Below, piece after piece: positions 5,447-7,283 of a DNA stretch of 7,283 bases (position 1 is its first letter; every line of letters starts with the position of its first letter). The notes under the pieces are model-generated. The model ran no database searches. It was not told where the DNA came from and saw only the letters and a list, made by a program, of their open reading frames with translations. Source of the stretch: Cyanobacteria bacterium T3Sed10_344R1 (GTDB lineage: Bacteria > Cyanobacteriota > Cyanobacteriia > Phormidesmidales > Phormidesmidaceae); the NCBI GenBank assembly GCA_003566335.1, contig PXDR01000571.1:1-7283 (forward strand). Direction: 5' to 3'. The translations under genes were made by a program, and so were the position numbers.

Positions 5447-6255
5447 TACTGCTGCATGATGGCGATGGTTGCCGCATCAGCAGGGAAGAGGCTTTCGATC
5501 CGCAGCTCTTGCAGGGTAATGTCTCGCGGAGTGCCCAGGGTTGAGATCAGGGTGAAAAAGCGGAGCCGTTGGTCGGCTTTGACAAAGGTAATGGGCAGCA
5601 CCGGCAACGAACCGCTGGCGGTTGGGGTGGTAGGAGCAGGGAGGCGATCTTGCAGTTCCTGCTTGAGGTCTTGCAGCAATTTAGCGGTGTAACTAGCCGT
5701 CCCTTCGATCTGGGCTTCTTGCTGAAGGCGTTGGAGTAGGGTGACGGCGACGGTTTCCCAATCTTCCACATAGGGTCGCAGCCCTTGGGGATGGATCATC
5801 AGTTGCATCATATTGAGCGGCTGTTCTAGGGCGCTGAGGCGATCGCCCATCAGCCAATCCAGCAGCCACTGGGCACCCCGGTTAGCTTGTAGCAGCGTCC
5901 AGTAGCGATCGAGCACCAGGGCCGGATAGGGCTCTTGCTGTTGCAACACAAAGTCGATGGCCTGCTGAATCGGGGCTAGCTCTGGGTCTGACAGATCGTG
6001 CTCTGAATACAGGGGCGCAAAGCCCGCTGCTGTCAGCATCACATTCTGCTGCCGCAGGGGGACGGCGAGCACCGTAGCCAGTTGCAGCACCATGTCGCGG
6101 CTGGGTTGCGATCGCCCAGATTCTAAAAAGCTGATGTGGCGCTGGGAAACTTCACTCTGGCAGGCCAATGCGAGCTGGCTCCAGCCCCGCTGGCCGCGCC
6201 AATGCTTGAGCAGGGCACCAAAGGGTTGGGACTGGACTCCAGGCAGGATGCTCAT
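5446..6255 (-). CDS. XRE-family transcription regulator with MmyB-type ligand-binding domain
   Basis: The 269-residue protein starts with a helix-turn-helix of the Cro/C1 type (about 12-66); the recognition helix lies around SEVSQRHISFLESGRSQPS (34-52). A C-terminal domain (about 105-265) matches the MmyB-like PAS-type ligand-binding domain: YPALVLDRYWTLLQAN (110-125), the middle NMMQLMIHPQGLRP (148-161), and RLRFFTLISTLGTPRDITLQ (230-249) ending in FPAD (257-260). One solved MmyB-type regulator was found with a bound fatty acid, so a hydrophobic ligand is possible here, but this is inference. The frame continues upstream to 6306, yet ATG 6255 is chosen because GGGAGG (6272-6267) precedes it by 11 bases. 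The gene is divergent from the DUF2834/MAPEG pair, and a palindrome in the gap suggests that it controls both itself and that operon. Confidence 0.92.
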   Translation of the reverse strand: MSILPGVQSQPFGALLKHWRGQRGWSQLALACQSEVSQRHISFLESGRSQPSRDMVLQLATVLAVPLRQQNVMLTAAGFAPLYSEHDLSDPELAPIQQAIDFVLQQQEPYPALVLDRYWTLLQANRGAQWLLDWLMGDRLSALEQPLNMMQLMIHPQGLRPYVEDWETVAVTLLQRLQQEAQIEGTASYTAKLLQDLKQELQDRLPAPTTPTASGSLPVLPITFVKADQRLRFFTLISTLGTPRDITLQELRIESLFPADAATIAIMQQ

Positions 6256-6266
6256 GGTTTCTATAA

Positions 6267-6272
6267 CCTCCC
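6267..6272 (-). promoter_or_regulatory. Shine-Dalgarno of the XRE/MmyB regulator
   Basis: GGGAGG on the minus strand, 11 bases before ATG 6255. It is one of the few good ribosome sites in the window and rules out the longer frame starting at 6306. Confidence 0.75.
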
Positions 6273-6278
6273 AGGTAA

Positions 6279-6296
6279 TTGAGTGGATTATCTCAA
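6279..6296. promoter_or_regulatory. candidate operator TTGAG-N8-CTCAA
   Basis: A perfect five-base inverted repeat with an eight-base spacer (arms 6279-6283 and 6292-6296) lies in the 80-base gap between the divergent regulator and DUF2834 genes. Its centre-to-centre spacing of arms is 13 bases, a little more than one helical turn, which suits a dimeric HTH protein. It overlaps the -35 region of the rightward promoter candidate and the -10 region of the leftward one. Assignment to the neighbouring regulator is inference. Confidence 0.5.
6287..6295 (-). promoter_or_regulatory. candidate extended -10 promoter of the regulator
   Basis: On the minus strand the sequence TGAGATAAT reads as TGn followed by GATAAT, five of six matches to the -10 consensus. 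No good -35 is found. Transcription would begin near 6280, leaving a leader of about 25 bases with the GGGAGG ribosome site. It lies inside the palindrome at 6279-6296. Confidence 0.4.
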
Positions 6297-6323
6297 CTGA
6301 CCACAATAGGGGAGTTCTGCCAC

Positions 6324-6328
6324 AGAGG
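6324..6328 (+). promoter_or_regulatory. Shine-Dalgarno of the DUF2834 gene
   Basis: AGAGG lies seven bases before ATG 6336 and fixes this start over the upstream in-frame ATG at 6279, which would fall inside the promoter and operator candidates. Confidence 0.65.
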
Positions 6329-6335
6329 CTGTTTG

Positions 6336-6701
6336 ATGTCTAATCTATCTGCGTCCCCGCTCACTCGGTCTGCTCAACCCTGGTTGCAGTGGGTTTATCT
6401 GGGTCTGCTAGGGATGGGTTCGGTTTTGCCCTGGTGGTTTCTAGCGCTGTTTCTGCAAGAGTTTGGGGTTGATCTGGGCGAGTTTTTTCGGCAGGCATTA
6501 GCGAATCGGGTTGCGATCGCATTGGCCATCGATCTCGTCATCTCAACTCTGGTGTTTTTTGTTTGGGCCTGGGTGGAGTTGCCCCGACTGGGGTTGTCCC
6601 GGTGGTGGTGGGGCTTATGTGCGATCGCAACCCTTGGCATTGGCCTATCCTGCGGCCTACCGCTGTTTCTCTGGCTACGGCAGCGTCGCCTGAGCGTCTA
6701 G
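6336..6701 (+). CDS. DUF2834 small membrane protein
   Basis: The 121-residue protein has about three membrane segments (roughly 17-40, 57-80 and 92-114) and the layout of DUF2834: an LPWWFLALFLQEFG region after the first helix (31-44), then FFRQALANRVAIALAIDLVIS (50-70) with the family's N and D, and a C-terminal GLPLFLWLR (107-115) before a basic tail. The biochemical role of the family is not established. The frame is open back to an ATG at 6279, but ATG 6336 has a ribosome site (AGAGG, seven bases) and the family-like N-terminus begins after it. It is the first gene of a two-gene operon: the MAPEG gene starts four bases after its stop, so the two are probably cotranscribed and translationally coupled. 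Expression is probably governed by the divergent regulator. Confidence 0.82.
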   Translation: MSNLSASPLTRSAQPWLQWVYLGLLGMGSVLPWWFLALFLQEFGVDLGEFFRQALANRVAIALAIDLVISTLVFFVWAWVELPRLGLSRWWWGLCAIATLGIGLSCGLPLFLWLRQRRLSV

Positions 6702-6705
6702 GCAA

Positions 6706-7140
6706 ATGCTCAACCTCTGGCTACTCTGCACCGTTTTTCTGGCGGCCAAAATGTGGGCCAATTCCCTTGTTCAGGGATATGTGCGCCTACGCCATCGGCA
6801 GTTCATCAATCCTGAGGATGCTGGTATTGTCGGTCAGATGATCGGTCATGCGCTGCCCCCGGCAACCCAAGAACATGCCCTAGTGCAACGGGCCGCTCGC
6901 TGCTGGCGCAACGATTTAGAAAATATCCCCATGTTTCTACTGGTGGCGCTGGGCTATGGCTTGCTGGGTGGAAGCGCTAGCTGGGGCGCGGTGTATATGG
7001 GCTTATTTGCGATCGCCCGCACCTCCCACACCGTGTTCTACCTGAGCGAACAACAACCCTGGCGGTTTCTAGCCTACCTGTTAGGCATGGGGGCGATGAT
7101 TGCCCTGTCCATTCACAGTTTATGGCTAGCCCTCCATTGA
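6706..7140 (+). CDS. MAPEG-family membrane protein, MGST1-like glutathione transferase
   Basis: The 144-residue protein, with about four membrane segments, matches microsomal glutathione S-transferase 1 in several places: FINPED (33-38), RNDLENIPMFL (68-78), ARTSHTVFYL (104-113) and QQPWR (116-120). By eye, Arg120 falls at the position of MGST1 Arg130, a residue linked to glutathione thiolate binding. The MGST1 cysteine just after NPED, used for activation by thiol reagents, is Ala39 here. MAPEG enzymes conjugate glutathione to electrophiles or reduce lipid hydroperoxides in the membrane, so a detoxification role is likely, though the substrate is unknown. The ATG follows the DUF2834 stop by four bases with only a weak AGG (6700-6702), suggesting translational coupling. 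It appears full length for the family and is the last gene of the operon. Confidence 0.9.
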   Translation: MLNLWLLCTVFLAAKMWANSLVQGYVRLRHRQFINPEDAGIVGQMIGHALPPATQEHALVQRAARCWRNDLENIPMFLLVALGYGLLGGSASWGAVYMGLFAIARTSHTVFYLSEQQPWRFLAYLLGMGAMIALSIHSLWLALH

Positions 7141-7283
7141 TCCGGCCCTGCCTTGTTCTAGCCTGGTCTGCCGAACTTGGGAACGACCTGATAGTGAAGC
7201 TTTGAACGTGATCGCGGCTGATCAGACAACTTCTCTGCCATGATTCTTTCATGCCTACAGGTTCTTCTTGAAAACATTGATTC
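7141..7283. other. right-hand end, no supported feature
   Basis: These 143 bases follow the MAPEG stop. No intrinsic terminator hairpin with a T-run is seen. An ATG at 7240 is open to the window edge for 14 codons, but it lacks a ribosome site and is too short to judge. Confidence 0.4.

Larger units (their letters stand above)
6279..6307 (+). promoter_or_regulatory. candidate promoter of the DUF2834-MAPEG operon
   Basis: TTGAGT (6279-6284) and CACAAT (6302-6307) are separated by 17 bases and each match the housekeeping sigma consensus at four of six positions. The start of transcription would be near 6314, giving a leader of about 22 bases that contains the ribosome site AGAGG. Confidence 0.4.
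334..7016. repeat. nine HIP1 octamers (GCGATCGC)
   Basis: Perfect copies of the palindrome start at 334, 2641, 4226, 4440, 5839, 6108, 6513, 6621 and 7009. About 0.1 would be expected by chance in a window of this size. They occur within coding sequence on both strands and are the clearest marker that this is cyanobacterial DNA. The triplicated-domain and Rieske genes have none; five of the nine lie to the right of 5800. Confidence 0.95.

Noticed and set aside
6256..6306. Extra 17 residues at the start of the XRE regulator
   Set aside because: GGGAGG precedes the ATG at 6255, and the longer frame would be translated from the promoter and operator candidates.
7240..7283. Possible start of another gene at the right edge
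   Set aside because: Only 14 codons are visible, there is no ribosome site, and the peptide matches nothing.

Overview
The window looks like cyanobacterial chromosome. It is GC-rich and carries nine perfect copies of the octamer GCGATCGC (HIP1), the hallmark repeat of many cyanobacterial genomes. Its gene families (a giant pentapeptide-repeat protein, DUF2834, a GlcE-like flavin oxidase, an MmyB-type regulator) are common in filamentous or unicellular Leptolyngbya-like lineages, but the exact genus cannot be told from the sequence. I see no tRNA, rRNA, CRISPR array, insertion sequence, integrase or phage gene.

Left part (1-2913): a GlcE-like FAD-binding oxidase reads leftward off the window edge. 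Facing away from it is an unrecognised protein of about 396 residues, built from three copies of a roughly 75-80-residue helical-looking domain joined by Thr/Asp/Glu-rich linkers. It is followed, in the same direction, by a 330-residue protein that is almost entirely pentapeptide repeats (60 units by my count), broken once by a six-residue insertion.

Middle part (3009-4874): an exported Rieske 2Fe-2S protein with both a Tat motif and a lipobox, then a membrane-anchored M23 peptidase with its zinc-site residues intact. A DCC-family (DUF393) thiol-disulfide oxidoreductase is on the opposite strand. The last two genes converge so tightly that their stop codons overlap. Three of these proteins concern the cell envelope or redox chemistry, but nothing shows that they form one pathway.

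Right part (5121-7140): a small RelE/ParE-like protein with no visible antitoxin, then a compact divergent unit. An XRE/MmyB-type regulator is read leftward; a DUF2834 membrane protein and an MGST1-like MAPEG protein, four bases apart, are read rightward. The 80-base gap between them holds a perfect TTGAG-N8-CTCAA inverted repeat that overlaps the best promoter candidates in both directions. This suggests an autoregulated, possibly lipid-sensing switch over a membrane glutathione-transferase operon, and it is the most coherent system in the window. The final 143 bases hold nothing I can support.

No dramatic new system is evident. The points most worth a second look are the triplicated-domain protein with its recurring His-Thr linker motif, the regulator/DUF2834/MAPEG unit, and the flanking-repeat insertion in the pentapeptide protein.
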